A stretch of DNA of 64,000 nt from Streptomyces sp. TN58 (GCF_001941845.1 NZ_CP018870.1:2778501-2842500); one strand, 5' to 3'; positions 33,935 to 43,299 are shown, numbered from the stretch's first letter. Made by a program: numbers and translations. The notes: a model not told the origin generated them from the sequence alone.

Positions 33935-34564
33935 TCAGGCCGGCCCGGAAGCCGACTTGAGGGCTGCGACCACCTGGTGGGCCAGGGTGTCCAGGTGGGC
34001 GGGGGTCATGGCGTCGCGGACGACGATCTGGCGCCAGTAGAGCGGGCCGATGAGGAGGTCCAGGGCGTGGTCGGGGCTGATGCCCGCGGGGAGTTCGCCG
34101 CGGGCGACGGCGGCCGCGAGGATTCCCTGGGCCATACGGTGCTGGCCGTCGAGGAGGGCGCCGCGGACCGCTTCGGCGATCTCCGGGTTGCGGGAGGCCT
34201 CGACCAGGAGGTCCGGGATCACGGCGGAGGCCACCGGGTGCCGCAGCACGTGTGACATGACCTCCAGCAGGGCGCGTACGTCCCCGTGCAGCGAGCCGGT
34301 CGCCGGGACCGGCAGGCCGTCCGCCGCGAAGGCGCCGACCAGGTCGAGCACCAGGTGCAGCTTGGACTTCCAGCGCCGGTACACGGCCGTCTTGCCGACC
34401 CCGGCGCGCCGTGCGATGCCCTCGATGGACATCCGGGAGAACCCGACGGCGGCCAGCTCCTCCAGCACCGCGTCGCGGATCGCCTTCGTCACGTCCTCGC
34501 GCAGGACGGCGGCGCCGGCGGGGGCGCGACGGGCGGAGGGGGCGGGGGCGCGGTCCGTGGTCAT
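33935..34564 (-). CDS. TetR-family transcriptional repressor
   Basis: The 209-residue regulator has a TetR helix-turn-helix at about 30-75 (VLEELAAVGFSRMSIEGIAR, RAGVGKTAVYRRW) and a TetR_C-type ligand domain. It is placed head-to-head with the TagG-like permease gene, with 117 bp between starts, and ends 18 bases from the TagF fusion stop. TATGCT on the minus strand ends 6 bases before the ATG at 34564, suggesting a leaderless mRNA. It probably controls the exporter through the palindrome at 34591-34614. Ligand unknown. Confidence 0.88.
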   Translation of the reverse strand: MTTDRAPAPSARRAPAGAAVLREDVTKAIRDAVLEELAAVGFSRMSIEGIARRAGVGKTAVYRRWKSKLHLVLDLVGAFAADGLPVPATGSLHGDVRALLEVMSHVLRHPVASAVIPDLLVEASRNPEIAEAVRGALLDGQHRMAQGILAAAVARGELPAGISPDHALDLLIGPLYWRQIVVRDAMTPAHLDTLAHQVVAALKSASGPA

Positions 34565-34590
34565 GCGCAGAGCATAGCCGCGACGCGTCA

Positions 34591-34614
34591 CGACGATACG
34601 GTTGCGTTTCGTCG
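34591..34614. promoter_or_regulatory. Candidate TetR operator
   Basis: CGACGATACG-GTTG-CGTTTCGTCG is a palindrome with one mismatch pair per arm position (9 of 10 matching). It covers the -35 box of the exporter promoter. A second copy of CGACGATACGG occurs at 34639-34649, downstream of the -10 box. Confidence 0.55.
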
Positions 34615-34630
34615 TAGAAGTCTCTAGCCT
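34602..34630 (+). promoter_or_regulatory. Promoter of the TagG/TagH-like exporter operon
   Basis: TTGCGT and TAGCCT are separated by 17 bp, a good vegetative promoter. It is overlapped by the putative TetR operator. Transcription would start about 45 bases before GTG 34682. Confidence 0.55.
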
Positions 34631-34681
34631 CGCCGTAGCGACGATACGGACCCGTCCCGACCTACGTCGAAAGCGAATCCA

Positions 34682-35605
34682 GTGACCACCGCGACCCCGT
34701 CTCCACCCAGAACCGCGCCCGCCGCGCCCGCCACCTCCGCGGAGATCGCGCGGCTGGCCGCCGCCCACGGCCTCACGCTCAGCGGCGCCCGCCCGACGCT
34801 GCCCCGCTACATCGCGCAGCTCTGGCAGCGCCGCCACTTCGTCACCGCCTACGCCAACGCCCGCATGCAGGCCACCTACAGCACGGCGAGGCTCGGCCAG
34901 GTCTGGCACCTGGTGACGCCGCTGCTCAACGCGGCGGTCTACTACGTCATCTTCGGCCTCGTCCTGAAGGCCAGCCACGGCGTGCCGGACTACGTGCCCT
35001 TCCTGATCACCGGCATCTTCGTCTGGGACTTCGTCAGCAGCTCCGTCAACGCCGGCACCCGCGCCGTCCACGGCAACCTCGGCCTGGTCCGCGCGCTGCA
35101 CTTCCCCCGCGCGAGCCTGCCCATCTCCACCGTCGTGCAGCTCTTCCAGCAGCTGCTCGTGTCCATGGCCGCGCTGGTGGTCCTCCTGCTGGCCTTCGGC
35201 CAGCGGCCCGGCCCGGCCTGGCTGCTGGCGGTACCGGCCCTCCTGCTGACGGCCCTCTTCGCCGCCGGCTGCGCCATGATCATGGCTCGTGTCGGCAGCA
35301 GGAGCCCGGACGTCAGCCAGCTGATGCCGTTCGTCCTGCGGACGTGGATGTACGGCTCGGGCGTCATGTGGTCCATCGACCAGGTGCTGAAGCAGGACCA
35401 CCTGCCGCACTGGGTGCTGACGGCCCTCAAGGCCAACCCGCCGGCCGTCTACATCGACCTGATGCGCTTCGCGCTGATCGACAGCTTCCCCGCGCACGCC
35501 CTCCCGCACCACGTATGGCTGCTGGCCGTCGGATGGGCGCTGCTCGCCGGCGTCGGCGGGTTCGTCTACTTCTGGAAGGCGGAGGAGGCGTACGGACGTG
35601 GCTGA
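34682..35605 (+). CDS. ABC-2 type polysaccharide/teichoic acid export permease (TagG-like)
   Basis: The 307-residue permease has a cytoplasmic N-terminus with an interface helix (ARMQATYSTARLGQVWHLVT) and six helices of the ABC-2 fold, including VYYVIFGLVLKASHG, VPFLITGIFVWDFVSSSVNA and WMYGSGVMWSIDQVL. Such permeases flip undecaprenyl-linked polymers outward. It starts at GTG 34682 and overlaps the ATPase gene by 8 bases. Confidence 0.88.
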   Translation: MTTATPSPPRTAPAAPATSAEIARLAAAHGLTLSGARPTLPRYIAQLWQRRHFVTAYANARMQATYSTARLGQVWHLVTPLLNAAVYYVIFGLVLKASHGVPDYVPFLITGIFVWDFVSSSVNAGTRAVHGNLGLVRALHFPRASLPISTVVQLFQQLLVSMAALVVLLLAFGQRPGPAWLLAVPALLLTALFAAGCAMIMARVGSRSPDVSQLMPFVLRTWMYGSGVMWSIDQVLKQDHLPHWVLTALKANPPAVYIDLMRFALIDSFPAHALPHHVWLLAVGWALLAGVGGFVYFWKAEEAYGRG

Positions 35606-36383
35606 CGACACCCGGGTGCCCACCGTGATCGCGGACGGGGTCCACGTCATCTACAAGGTGCACGGCGCCGGCGCCCGCAAGGGCGGCGCCACCTCCGCCC
35701 TCAGCCGGATCTTCTCCCGCCGGTCCGCCCCCGGCATGAGCGAGGTGCACGCGGTCAAGGGCGTCTCCTTCACCGCGTACGAGGGCGAGGCCATCGGCCT
35801 CATCGGCTCGAACGGCTCCGGCAAGTCGACGCTGTTGAAGGCCGTCGCCGGCCTCCTGCCGGTGGCCCGCGGCCGGATCTTCTCGCACGGCCAGCCGTCC
35901 CTGCTGGGCGTGAACGCCGCCCTGATGAACGACCTGACCGGCGAACGCAACGTCATCCTCGGCGGCCTCGCGATGGGCATGTCCAGGCAGCGGATCCACG
36001 AGCGCTACGAGGGGATCGTGGACTTCTCCGGCATCAACGAGAAGGGGGACTTCATCTCCCTGCCGATGCGCACGTACTCCTCCGGCATGGGCGCCCGGCT
36101 GCGGTTCTCCATCGCCGCCGCCAAGGACCACGACGTGCTGATGATCGACGAGGCGCTGGCCACGGGCGACGCGGCCTTCCAGCGGCGCAGCCAGGCCCGC
36201 ATCGAGGAACTGCGCGAGCGCGCCGGCACGGTCTTCCTGGTCAGCCACGCCGTCAACACCGTCCGCGAGACCTGCGACCGCGCGCTCTGGCTGGACGCGG
36301 GCGTCCTACGCATGGACGGCCCGGCGGACGAGGTCTGCGCCGCCTACGAGCAGTCAACCCGCTGCAGCCCCGCCGGCGTTTGA
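35598..36383 (+). CDS. Teichoic acid/polysaccharide export ABC ATPase (TagH-like)
   Basis: The 261-residue ATPase has Walker A GSNGSGKST, signature SLPMRTYSSGMGARLRFSIA (the YSSGM variant of polymer exporters), Walker B VLMIDEALATGD and the switch VSHAVNT. The N-terminal insert (GARKGGATSALSRIFSRR) before the first strand is typical of the TagH/Wzt group. The last residues, CSPAGV and the TGA stop, lie inside intergenic repeat copy B, so the gene's natural end seems to have been replaced or captured by the repeat. Confidence 0.9.
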   Translation: MADDTRVPTVIADGVHVIYKVHGAGARKGGATSALSRIFSRRSAPGMSEVHAVKGVSFTAYEGEAIGLIGSNGSGKSTLLKAVAGLLPVARGRIFSHGQPSLLGVNAALMNDLTGERNVILGGLAMGMSRQRIHERYEGIVDFSGINEKGDFISLPMRTYSSGMGARLRFSIAAAKDHDVLMIDEALATGDAAFQRRSQARIEELRERAGTVFLVSHAVNTVRETCDRALWLDAGVLRMDGPADEVCAAYEQSTRCSPAGV

Positions 36384-36428
36384 GGCGCGGGGGCCCGGGG
36401 GCAGCGCCCCCGCAACGGCGCCGCACCC
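36365..36428 (+). repeat. Dispersed intergenic repeat, copy B (64 bp)
   Basis: This is 61/64 identical to copy C at 43797-43860. It contains the core CCGGCGTTTGAGGCGCGGGG and an internal GGGGGC-AGC-GCCCCC hairpin. It provides the stop codon of the TagH-like gene and is followed by a perfect terminator hairpin. Confidence 0.85.
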
Positions 36429-36438
36429 GCACACCACA

Positions 36439-36486
36439 CGAACGGGCCGGGCCCGGGACCACGAGGTCCCGGGCCCGGCCCGTTCG
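36439..36486. terminator. Bidirectional terminator, 22-bp perfect stem
   Basis: CGAACGGGCCGGGCCCGGGA continues to CC at 36460, then loop ACGA (36461-36464) and an exact complement to 36486. It separates the convergent exporter operon and gdh. Confidence 0.9.
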
Positions 36487-36506
36487 GCATGGCTACGCCA
36501 TCACCA

Positions 36507-39500
36507 TCAGCTGTGCGCGCGCAGCAGGCTGCGCATCGTCCGCATCGCCACCGACAGGTTCGCCAGGTCGAAGTCGTCCGAGCCCCGGATCTCCTCCAGG
36601 GTCGTCCGGGCCCGCCCGATGATCGCCGCGTTCTTCTCCTCCCACGCCCTGAAGCGCTCCTCGGGAGTCGAGGCGCCGTCGCCCACCGCCAGCACGTCCG
36701 CGGTCAGCGCCGCGTGCGCCGCGAACAGGTCCTCACGGATCGACGCGCGGGCCATGGACTGCCAGCGGTCGGCCCGCGGCAGCTCGATGATCCGGTCCAT
36801 CAGCTGCGTGATGTCCAGGCGGTCGGCGAGGTCGTAGTACACCTCGGCGACGCCCAGCGGGTCCACGCCCGTCCGGTCCGCGATCGCGACGATGTCCAGC
36901 GTCGGGAAGGCCGAGGAGAACCCGGCGACCTTCGCCGCCAGCTCCTCCGGCACGCCCTCGCCGGTCAGCTCGTCCATGACCAGCTGGTACCACTCCAGGT
37001 CCGCACCGCGCACCAGCTTCGGCAGCTCCGTCCACACCCCCGCGACCCGCTCCCCGAAGAAGGCGATGGTCTCGGTGATCTGGAGCGGCTGCGGCCGGTT
37101 GTTGAGCAGCCAGCGGGTACCGCGCTCGACCAGGCGGCGCGAGTGCAGGCGCACCCGGGTCTGGACGTCCGCCGCCACCTTGTTGTCCAGCGCCTCCACC
37201 GCGTCCCACACCTCGGCGAGGCCGAAGATCTCGCGGGCCGCGAGCTGCGCCCGGACGATCTCCTCCGTGGACGCCCCGGTCTCCTCGCGCAGGCGGTGCA
37301 GGAACGTCGAACCACCGGTGTTGACGGTGTCGTTGACCAGGATCGTCGTGATGATCTCGCGGCGCAGCGCGTGGGCGTCGATCTGCTCGGCGAACTTGTC
37401 GCCCAGGACCGCCGGGAAGTACGCGAAGAGCAGGCGGCGCAGGTACGGGTCGTCCGGCAGCCCGGTGGCGATGAGCTCGTCCGCCGTCGTGATCTTCGTG
37501 TAGGCGAACAGGACGGCCAGCTCCGGCTGGGTCAGGCCCTTGCCGTTGTTCAGCAGCTCGCGGATCTGCCGGTCGGTGGGCAGGAACTCCAGCTCGCGGT
37601 TGAGCAGGCCCGCGCCCTCCAGACGGCGCATGAAGCGCTGCTGGGCGTGGAGCAGGCTGGGTGCCTGGGACGAGCCGTTGGCCAGCGCGATGTTCTGCGC
37701 GTAGTTGTTGCGCAGCACCAGGCGGCCGACCTCGTCGGTCATCTGCGCGAGCAGCTTGTTGCGCTGCTTGACGGTCATGTCGCCGTCGGCGACGACCGCG
37801 TTGAGCAGGATCTTGATGTTCACCTCGTGGTCGGAGGTGTCCACACCCGCGCTGTTGTCGATGGCGTCGGTGTTGACCTTGCCGCCCTCGCCGCCGGCGC
37901 CGCTGCGGGCGAACTCGATGCGGCCGAGCTGGGTCAGGCCCAGGTTGCCGCCCTCGCCGATGACCCGTGCCCGCACGTCGCAGCCGTTGACGCGGATGGC
38001 GTCGTTGGCCTTGTCGCCGACGTCGGCGTGGGTCTCGGAGGTCGCCTTGACGTAGGTTCCGATGCCGCCGTTCCACACCAGGTCCACGGGGGCCTTGAGG
38101 ATCGACTGCATCAGCTCGGCCGGGGTCATCTTGGTGACGCCGGCCTCGATGCCGAGGGCTTCGCGCATCTGCGCGGTGACCGGGACGGCCTTGGCGGAAC
38201 GCGGGTGGATGCCGCCGCCCGCTGAGATCAGCGAGGCGTCGTAGTCCGCCCACGAGGAGCGCGGCAGCTCGAACAGGCGCCGGCGCTCGGCGTACGAGGT
38301 CGCCGCGTCCGGGTTCGGGTCGATGAAGATGTGCCGGTGGTCGAAGGCGGCGACCAGGCGGATGTGCTCGGACAGCAGCATGCCGTTGCCGAAGACGTCA
38401 CCGGACATGTCGCCGACGCCGACGACGGTGAAGTCCTGGGTCTGGGTGTCGTGGCCGAGCTCGCGGAAGTGCCGCTTGACGGACTCCCACGCGCCGCGGG
38501 CGGTGATGCCCATGCCCTTGTGGTCGTAGCCGGCCGAGCCGCCCGACGCGAAGGCGTCGCCGAGCCAGAAGCCGTAGGACTCCGCCACGCCGTTGGCGAT
38601 GTCGGAGAACGTCGCGGTGCCCTTGTCCGCGGCGACGACCAGGTAGGTGTCGTCCTCGTCGTGGCGGACCACGCTGCGCGGCGGCACGACCTCGCCGCCG
38701 ACCATGTTGTCGGTGATGTCGAGCAGCGCCGAGATGAAGATCTTGTACGAGGCGATGCCCTCGGCGAGCCAGGCGTCGCGGTCCACCGACGGGTCGGGGA
38801 GGTTCTTGGCGACGAAGCCGCCCTTGGCGCCGACCGGCACGATGACCGTGTTCTTGACCATCTGCGCCTTGACCAGGCCGAGGATCTCCGTACGGAAGTC
38901 CTCGCGGCGGTCGGACCAGCGCAGGCCGCCTCGGGCGACCTTGCCGAAGCGCAGGTGGACGCCCTCGACGCGCGGGGAGTACACCCAGATCTCGAAGGCC
39001 GGGCGGGGCGCCGGCAGGTCCGGGATGGCCTGCGGGTCGAACTTCATCGACACGTAGGCGTGCTGCTCGCCCTGGGCGTCGAGCTGGAAGAAGTTCGTGC
39101 GCAGGGTCGCCTTGATGAGGGTGAGGAAGGCCCGCAGGATGCGGTCCTCGTCGAGCGAGGCGACCTGGTCCAGGGCCCCGTCGAGCTCCTCCAGCATGGC
39201 GTCCACGAGCTCGCTGCCGGCGGCCTGGCGGACGGGCGACATCCGGGCCTCGAAGAGCGAGACCAGCAGCCGGGTGGTGTGGACGTTGTTGCGGAGGGTG
39301 TCCTCCATGTAGTCCTGGCTGAAGGTGGAGCCGGCCTGGCGCAGGTACTTGGCGTACGCGCGCAGGACGACGGCCTGCCGCCAGGTCAGGCCGGCGCTGA
39401 GCACGAGGGTGTTGAAGTTGTCGTTCTCGGCCTGGCCGTTCCAGACGGCCGCGAAGGCGTCCTGGAAGCGCTCGCGGGCGTCGTCGCCGAGGTCGCCCGC

Positions 39501-41456
39501 CGAGAGGCGCAGACCGAAGTCGTAGATCCACGCGTTCGTGCGGTCGGCACAGCGCAGCTCGTAGGGGCGCTCGTCGGTGACCTCGACGCCGAGGCGCTGG
39601 AGGACGGGCAGGACGGCGGACAGGGAGACCTGCTCGCCGGCGCGGTAGATCTTGAAGCGGCGCTCGCCGGGTCCGGCGCCGACGGGCTCGTACAGCGACA
39701 GGGCGAACTTCTTGTCGCTGCCGCGCAGCTTCTCCAGGTGCACGAGGTCGGCGACGGCCGCGCGCGGGGAGTGGTCGGCCTTGTAGCCCTCGGAGAAGGC
39801 GTTGCCGTAGCGGCGCAGCAGCTCCGCGGCGCGCTCCTCGCCGAGTTCGGCGTTGAGGGCCTGGTCGAAGCCGTCGGCCCAGGAGCGGGCGGCCTCGACG
39901 AGACGGCCCTCGATGCGCTCGACGTCGCCGTCGGTCAGCACGGGCAGCTCGGTGCCCTGCGGGACGCGGACGACGAAGTGGATGCGGGAGAGGATCGACT
40001 CGGTGTTCCAGGCGGTGAAGTCGACGCTGATGCCGCCGAGCTCCTCGCGCAGGATGTCCATCAGGCGCAGGCGCACGCCGGTGGTGAAGCGGTCGCGGGG
40101 CAGGTAGACGAGCGCCGAGTAGTAGCGCCCGTACTCGTCCTGGCGCAGGTACAGCCGCAGCCGGCGGCGTTCCTGGAGGTAGAGGACCGAGGTGACGATG
40201 GACTGGAGCTGGTCGACCGGGGTCTGGAACAGCTCGTCGCGCGGGTAGGTCTCCAGGATCTGCGTCAGGTCGCGGCCGTCGTGGCTGGCCGGGGAGAAGC
40301 CGGCCCGTTCCAGGACCTCGGCGACCTTGCGGCGGATGACCGGCACGCGGCGCACCGACTCGGTGTACGCGGCGGAGGAGAACAGGCCGAGGAAGCGGCG
40401 CTCGCCGACGACGTTGCCGTCGGCGTCGAACTTCTTGACGCCCACGTAGTCGAGGTACGAGGGGCGGTGCACGGTGGAGCGGCTGTTGGCCTTGGTCAGG
40501 ACCAGCAGGCGGTGCTCGCGGGCCTTGGCGCGGGCGTCGGCCGGCAGCCGGTTGAAGGAGGGCGAGACCGGGTGGCCGTCGTCCTTGCCGCTGTGGTGCG
40601 GGTCGGAGCGCAGGATGCCGAGGCCGGTGCCGGGCACGGCGGCCAGCGCGTCGCCGTCGACGAGGTTGTACTCGCGGTAGCCGAGGAAGGTGAAGTGGTC
40701 GTCGGCGAGCCAGCGCAGCAGCTCGCGGGCCTCTTCGAGCTCGTACTCGCGCAGGTCCGGGGCAGTGGGCTCGTCGGGCAGGCCGTCGGCGATGCGCAGC
40801 GCGGCCTCGCGCATCTTCTCCCAGTCCTCGACGGACTCGCGGACGTCGGACAGGACGCGCTGCAGGTCGACGGTGATCTGCTTGAGGTCGGCGCGGTCGG
40901 TCTCACGGTCGATCTCGACGTGGATCCAGGACTCGACGAGGGAGTCGTGGGGGCGCTCGGTGCGGGGGCCGTGCGCGTCGCAGTCGGGGCCGAGGATCTC
41001 GATCAGCTTGCCGGTGATGTCACGGCGGACGACGACCTGCGGGTGGATCACGACGTGGATGCCGCGGCCCTGGCGGGAGAGCTCGTTCGTCACGGAGTCC
41101 ACGAGGAAGGGCATGTCGTCGGTGACGACCTCGACGACGGAGTGGCTGGAGGTCCAGCCGTTCTCCTCCACCGTGGGGGTGTGCACGCGTACGTTCGCGG
41201 TGCCCTGCGGCCGGTTCTCGGCCAGCCGGTAGTGGGAGAGCGCGGCTCCGAACACGTCGACCGGGTCCCGGTCCGTGAGGTCCTCGGGCGCCGTGTGCAG
41301 GTAGTAGCGCTGGAGGTAGGAGAGGACCGTGTCCTGGTCCGGCCGCTCTCCCTGCTCGGACCCAGTCGGAAGTAGCCCCCCGGCCGGGCTGTGCTCAGCT
41401 ACCCGGGCCGCCCGTTCGAGCAGCTCGGCCTTTGCTTCGTCCAGCTTGGTCTGCAT
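36507..41456 (-). CDS. gdh: NAD-specific glutamate dehydrogenase, large (180 kDa) type
   Basis: The 1649-residue protein belongs to the GDH180 family first described in Streptomyces clavuligerus. N-terminal ACT-like segments (about 80-500: VHTPTVEENGWTSSHSVVEV, VIHPQVVVRRD) precede the catalytic core with GGLRWSDRREDFRTEILGLV, MVKNTVIVPVGAKGGFVAK and VVGVGDMSGDVFGNGML. It deaminates glutamate to 2-oxoglutarate with NAD and is mainly catabolic. ATG 41456 follows AGAGGAC; the family begins MQTKLDEAK. It is monocistronic and convergent with the teichoic exporter. Nitrogen-linked regulation is possible but no GlnR box is visible upstream. Confidence 0.94.
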   Translation of the reverse strand: MQTKLDEAKAELLERAARVAEHSPAGGLLPTGSEQGERPDQDTVLSYLQRYYLHTAPEDLTDRDPVDVFGAALSHYRLAENRPQGTANVRVHTPTVEENGWTSSHSVVEVVTDDMPFLVDSVTNELSRQGRGIHVVIHPQVVVRRDITGKLIEILGPDCDAHGPRTERPHDSLVESWIHVEIDRETDRADLKQITVDLQRVLSDVRESVEDWEKMREAALRIADGLPDEPTAPDLREYELEEARELLRWLADDHFTFLGYREYNLVDGDALAAVPGTGLGILRSDPHHSGKDDGHPVSPSFNRLPADARAKAREHRLLVLTKANSRSTVHRPSYLDYVGVKKFDADGNVVGERRFLGLFSSAAYTESVRRVPVIRRKVAEVLERAGFSPASHDGRDLTQILETYPRDELFQTPVDQLQSIVTSVLYLQERRRLRLYLRQDEYGRYYSALVYLPRDRFTTGVRLRLMDILREELGGISVDFTAWNTESILSRIHFVVRVPQGTELPVLTDGDVERIEGRLVEAARSWADGFDQALNAELGEERAAELLRRYGNAFSEGYKADHSPRAAVADLVHLEKLRGSDKKFALSLYEPVGAGPGERRFKIYRAGEQVSLSAVLPVLQRLGVEVTDERPYELRCADRTNAWIYDFGLRLSAGDLGDDARERFQDAFAAVWNGQAENDNFNTLVLSAGLTWRQAVVLRAYAKYLRQAGSTFSQDYMEDTLRNNVHTTRLLVSLFEARMSPVRQAAGSELVDAMLEELDGALDQVASLDEDRILRAFLTLIKATLRTNFFQLDAQGEQHAYVSMKFDPQAIPDLPAPRPAFEIWVYSPRVEGVHLRFGKVARGGLRWSDRREDFRTEILGLVKAQMVKNTVIVPVGAKGGFVAKNLPDPSVDRDAWLAEGIASYKIFISALLDITDNMVGGEVVPPRSVVRHDEDDTYLVVAADKGTATFSDIANGVAESYGFWLGDAFASGGSAGYDHKGMGITARGAWESVKRHFRELGHDTQTQDFTVVGVGDMSGDVFGNGMLLSEHIRLVAAFDHRHIFIDPNPDAATSYAERRRLFELPRSSWADYDASLISAGGGIHPRSAKAVPVTAQMREALGIEAGVTKMTPAELMQSILKAPVDLVWNGGIGTYVKATSETHADVGDKANDAIRVNGCDVRARVIGEGGNLGLTQLGRIEFARSGAGGEGGKVNTDAIDNSAGVDTSDHEVNIKILLNAVVADGDMTVKQRNKLLAQMTDEVGRLVLRNNYAQNIALANGSSQAPSLLHAQQRFMRRLEGAGLLNRELEFLPTDRQIRELLNNGKGLTQPELAVLFAYTKITTADELIATGLPDDPYLRRLLFAYFPAVLGDKFAEQIDAHALRREIITTILVNDTVNTGGSTFLHRLREETGASTEEIVRAQLAAREIFGLAEVWDAVEALDNKVAADVQTRVRLHSRRLVERGTRWLLNNRPQPLQITETIAFFGERVAGVWTELPKLVRGADLEWYQLVMDELTGEGVPEELAAKVAGFSSAFPTLDIVAIADRTGVDPLGVAEVYYDLADRLDITQLMDRIIELPRADRWQSMARASIREDLFAAHAALTADVLAVGDGASTPEERFRAWEEKNAAIIGRARTTLEEIRGSDDFDLANLSVAMRTMRSLLRAHS

Positions 41457-41823
41457 GTCCTCTGGCTCCTGTCGCGCGCCATTGCGTGACGTAGGTGAAG
41501 GAAGGAATGACATAGCGCCGCGAGGCGGGGTGTCCGTTCCGAATCGACGCTATGCCGTCGTGAGAGCCGACCGGGAGGGATTGAGCCAAGATCGGCTGAC
41601 GGTCCCGGTGGCGGGGATCAGCGATGGCCCGGGCACTGTCGTGCGCCGGGCGCAGGCCGGAGGCTCCAGTGCCCCCGAGGGATATCGCGCTGATCACGGG
41701 TACAAGGCTATCCCGACCTACCCCCAAGTCGTCATTCGCTGCATCTGTACAAATCTTGGGGTGGAACTTTGACACTCTGGCCAGCGACGTGGCGAGCCGT
41801 CCGTGCAGCGGCCCCGCCAGTCG
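41457..41823. other. 367-base region upstream of gdh
   Basis: No gene is visible. CATAGCG (41511-41517) and CGCTATG (41548-41554) form an inverted repeat just upstream of gdh. CCCCAAG (41722-41728) and CTTGGGG (41755-41761) could form a weak terminator for the HAD gene. A TTGACA at about 41768 on the plus strand leads nowhere. Confidence 0.5.
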
Positions 41824-42489
41824 CTATTCGGCCAGTTCGCGAGCTGTCAGAACGGCCTCGGCCAGGCTGTCCACGACGGGCACTCCGGCTGATTCCAGAC
41901 TGCGGCGGCTGTGCGAACCGCCCGTGTAGAGGACCGCGCGGGCGCCGACGTGGGCGGCGGCGAGGGCGTCGTCCACGGCGTCTCCGATGAGGACCGTACG
42001 GCCGGCGGTGACGCCCGTCGCGTCGAGGGCCTGCAGGTGGCGTACGAGGTGTCCCGCCTTGGAGGTGTGGGAGGGGCCGGTCCGCCCGTCGACGCGCAGG
42101 AAGTGCCCGTCGATGCCGTGGGACTTCACCAGCGGCACGAGTTTGTCGTGGGGGGCGAGAGACAGCAGGGACTGGGTGAGCCCGTCCCGCTGCCAGTCCC
42201 GGAGCAGTTCGCGGGCGCCGTCGGCGAGCCCGGAGTCCGCGGCGGCGGCCCAGTAGTGGCGGTGGAAGGTCTCGTCCATGACGAGCCACTCCTCCTCGGT
42301 GGGCAGCCGTCCCATGAGGCGCTCGTAGAACTTCGGCACCGGTACGACGTACATGTCGCGGTACGTCTCCAGGGTGATCGGCGCGAAGCCGAGCTCGGCG
42401 AAGGAGGCGTTCGTCGCGGTGATCACGGCGTCGATGTCGTGGAGGAGGGTGCCGTTCCAGTCCCACACGATGTGGTGGGTGCGGGTCAT
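41824..42489 (-). CDS. HAD-family phosphatase (phosphoglycolate phosphatase-like)
   Basis: The 221-residue hydrolase has the HAD nucleophile motif in a variant form, VWDWNGTLLHD (D-x-N-G-T with Trp between), then LLSLAPHDKLVPLVKSHG (motif II/III region) and LIGDAVDDALAAAHVGARAV (motif IV). It removes phosphate from a small metabolite; substrate unknown. Its ATG overlaps the upstream DUF6912-like gene's stop (ATGA), so the two are translated together. Confidence 0.85.
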   Translation of the reverse strand: MTRTHHIVWDWNGTLLHDIDAVITATNASFAELGFAPITLETYRDMYVVPVPKFYERLMGRLPTEEEWLVMDETFHRHYWAAAADSGLADGARELLRDWQRDGLTQSLLSLAPHDKLVPLVKSHGIDGHFLRVDGRTGPSHTSKAGHLVRHLQALDATGVTAGRTVLIGDAVDDALAAAHVGARAVLYTGGSHSRRSLESAGVPVVDSLAEAVLTARELAE

Positions 42490-42986
42490 TTCAGCAGCCC
42501 CGGGATCTCCTGGACGCCGAACCACAGCAGCTCGTGGTCCTCGGCGCCGTCGACGGCGGACCGCGCGTCCTCGTCCCCGCCGTCGGCGGCGGGCAGGGCC
42601 AGCGCGGCGGCGGCGACGTCCGCGTCGGCGTCGTCGGCGTCCACGTGGACCGCGGCGGCCACGGCGAGCCGCACGGGGGCGGCCAGGCTCACCTGGCCGA
42701 GGGCGGCCTCGTCGGTCCCGGGGGTGGCGGTGGCGGCCTTGTCGTCGACGTCGAGGGCGACGACGACGCGCCGGCGGGGCGCGCCGGGGTCGGCGGCGAG
42801 CAGCCGCAGCGAGGCGGCGGCCGCCCGGCCCAGGGCGGCGTACTCCAGCTCCTCGATGTCCTCCGAGACGTACCACTCGCGGAGCCCGGGGGTGACGGCG
42901 TACGCCCGCAGCCGGGCGGGGCCCAGCTCACCCGCCTGGTGCACCTCGGCGAGCGCGGGGAGGGTCAGGGGGACGTACACACGCAT
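42486..42986 (-). CDS. Conserved actinobacterial protein, DUF6912-like
   Basis: The 166-residue acidic protein starts MRVYVPLTLPALAEVHQAGE and contains AYAVTPGLREWYVSEDIEEL and DHELLWFGVQEIPGLLK. I associate this pattern with DUF6912, without known function. The central part is alanine and aspartate rich (HVDADDADADVAAAALAL). ATG 42986 was chosen by the family start. It is coupled to the HAD gene by a 4-base overlap, so a shared pathway is likely. Confidence 0.75.
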   Translation of the reverse strand: MRVYVPLTLPALAEVHQAGELGPARLRAYAVTPGLREWYVSEDIEELEYAALGRAAAASLRLLAADPGAPRRRVVVALDVDDKAATATPGTDEAALGQVSLAAPVRLAVAAAVHVDADDADADVAAAALALPAADGGDEDARSAVDGAEDHELLWFGVQEIPGLLK

Positions 42987-43209
42987 GGCCGGCTGCTTTC
43001 GGTCGTCGGAAACGCACCCAGGATACGACCCGGCGGGGGTCGCCCGGGGGTTCGCAGGGTGACGGCCGCCGTACCCCATCGGGGTCCCGGGACGCGCCGG
43101 GCGGCCGTCCACCGGCCGCCACGGCGCCGGGCCCGGCCCGCGCGGGGGCGGCGGGGCGGGCACTCGGATAGGTGAACCTGGCCGGCCTCGGGCCGGGGCC
43201 GGGCGCCGG

Positions 43210-43238
43210 TTGCGGAGCGTGTTCACCGACCGTAGAAG
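43210..43238 (+). promoter_or_regulatory. Promoter of the Rv3235-like gene
   Basis: TTGCGG and TAGAAG are separated by 17 bp, about 55 bases upstream of the ATG at 43300. The rest of the 42987-43299 gap is GC-rich and otherwise featureless. Confidence 0.5.
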
Positions 43239-43299
43239 ATCCCCATCAAGTTACCGCCCGGTACCACTCCGGGCCCGGCCTGTTCGGGGGCAGATCGCG

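Noticed and set aside
38331..41375. A 1014-codon open frame on the plus strand opposite gdh, and many similar long antisense frames
   Set aside because: In DNA of this GC content the antisense frame of a real gene is often open. The minus strand encodes unmistakable glutamate dehydrogenase motifs, and the antisense product is low-complexity Val/Ala/Gly/Asp sequence.
41766..41775. Promoter around TTGACA on the plus strand
   Set aside because: No -10 box at 16-18 bp and no plus-strand gene downstream.
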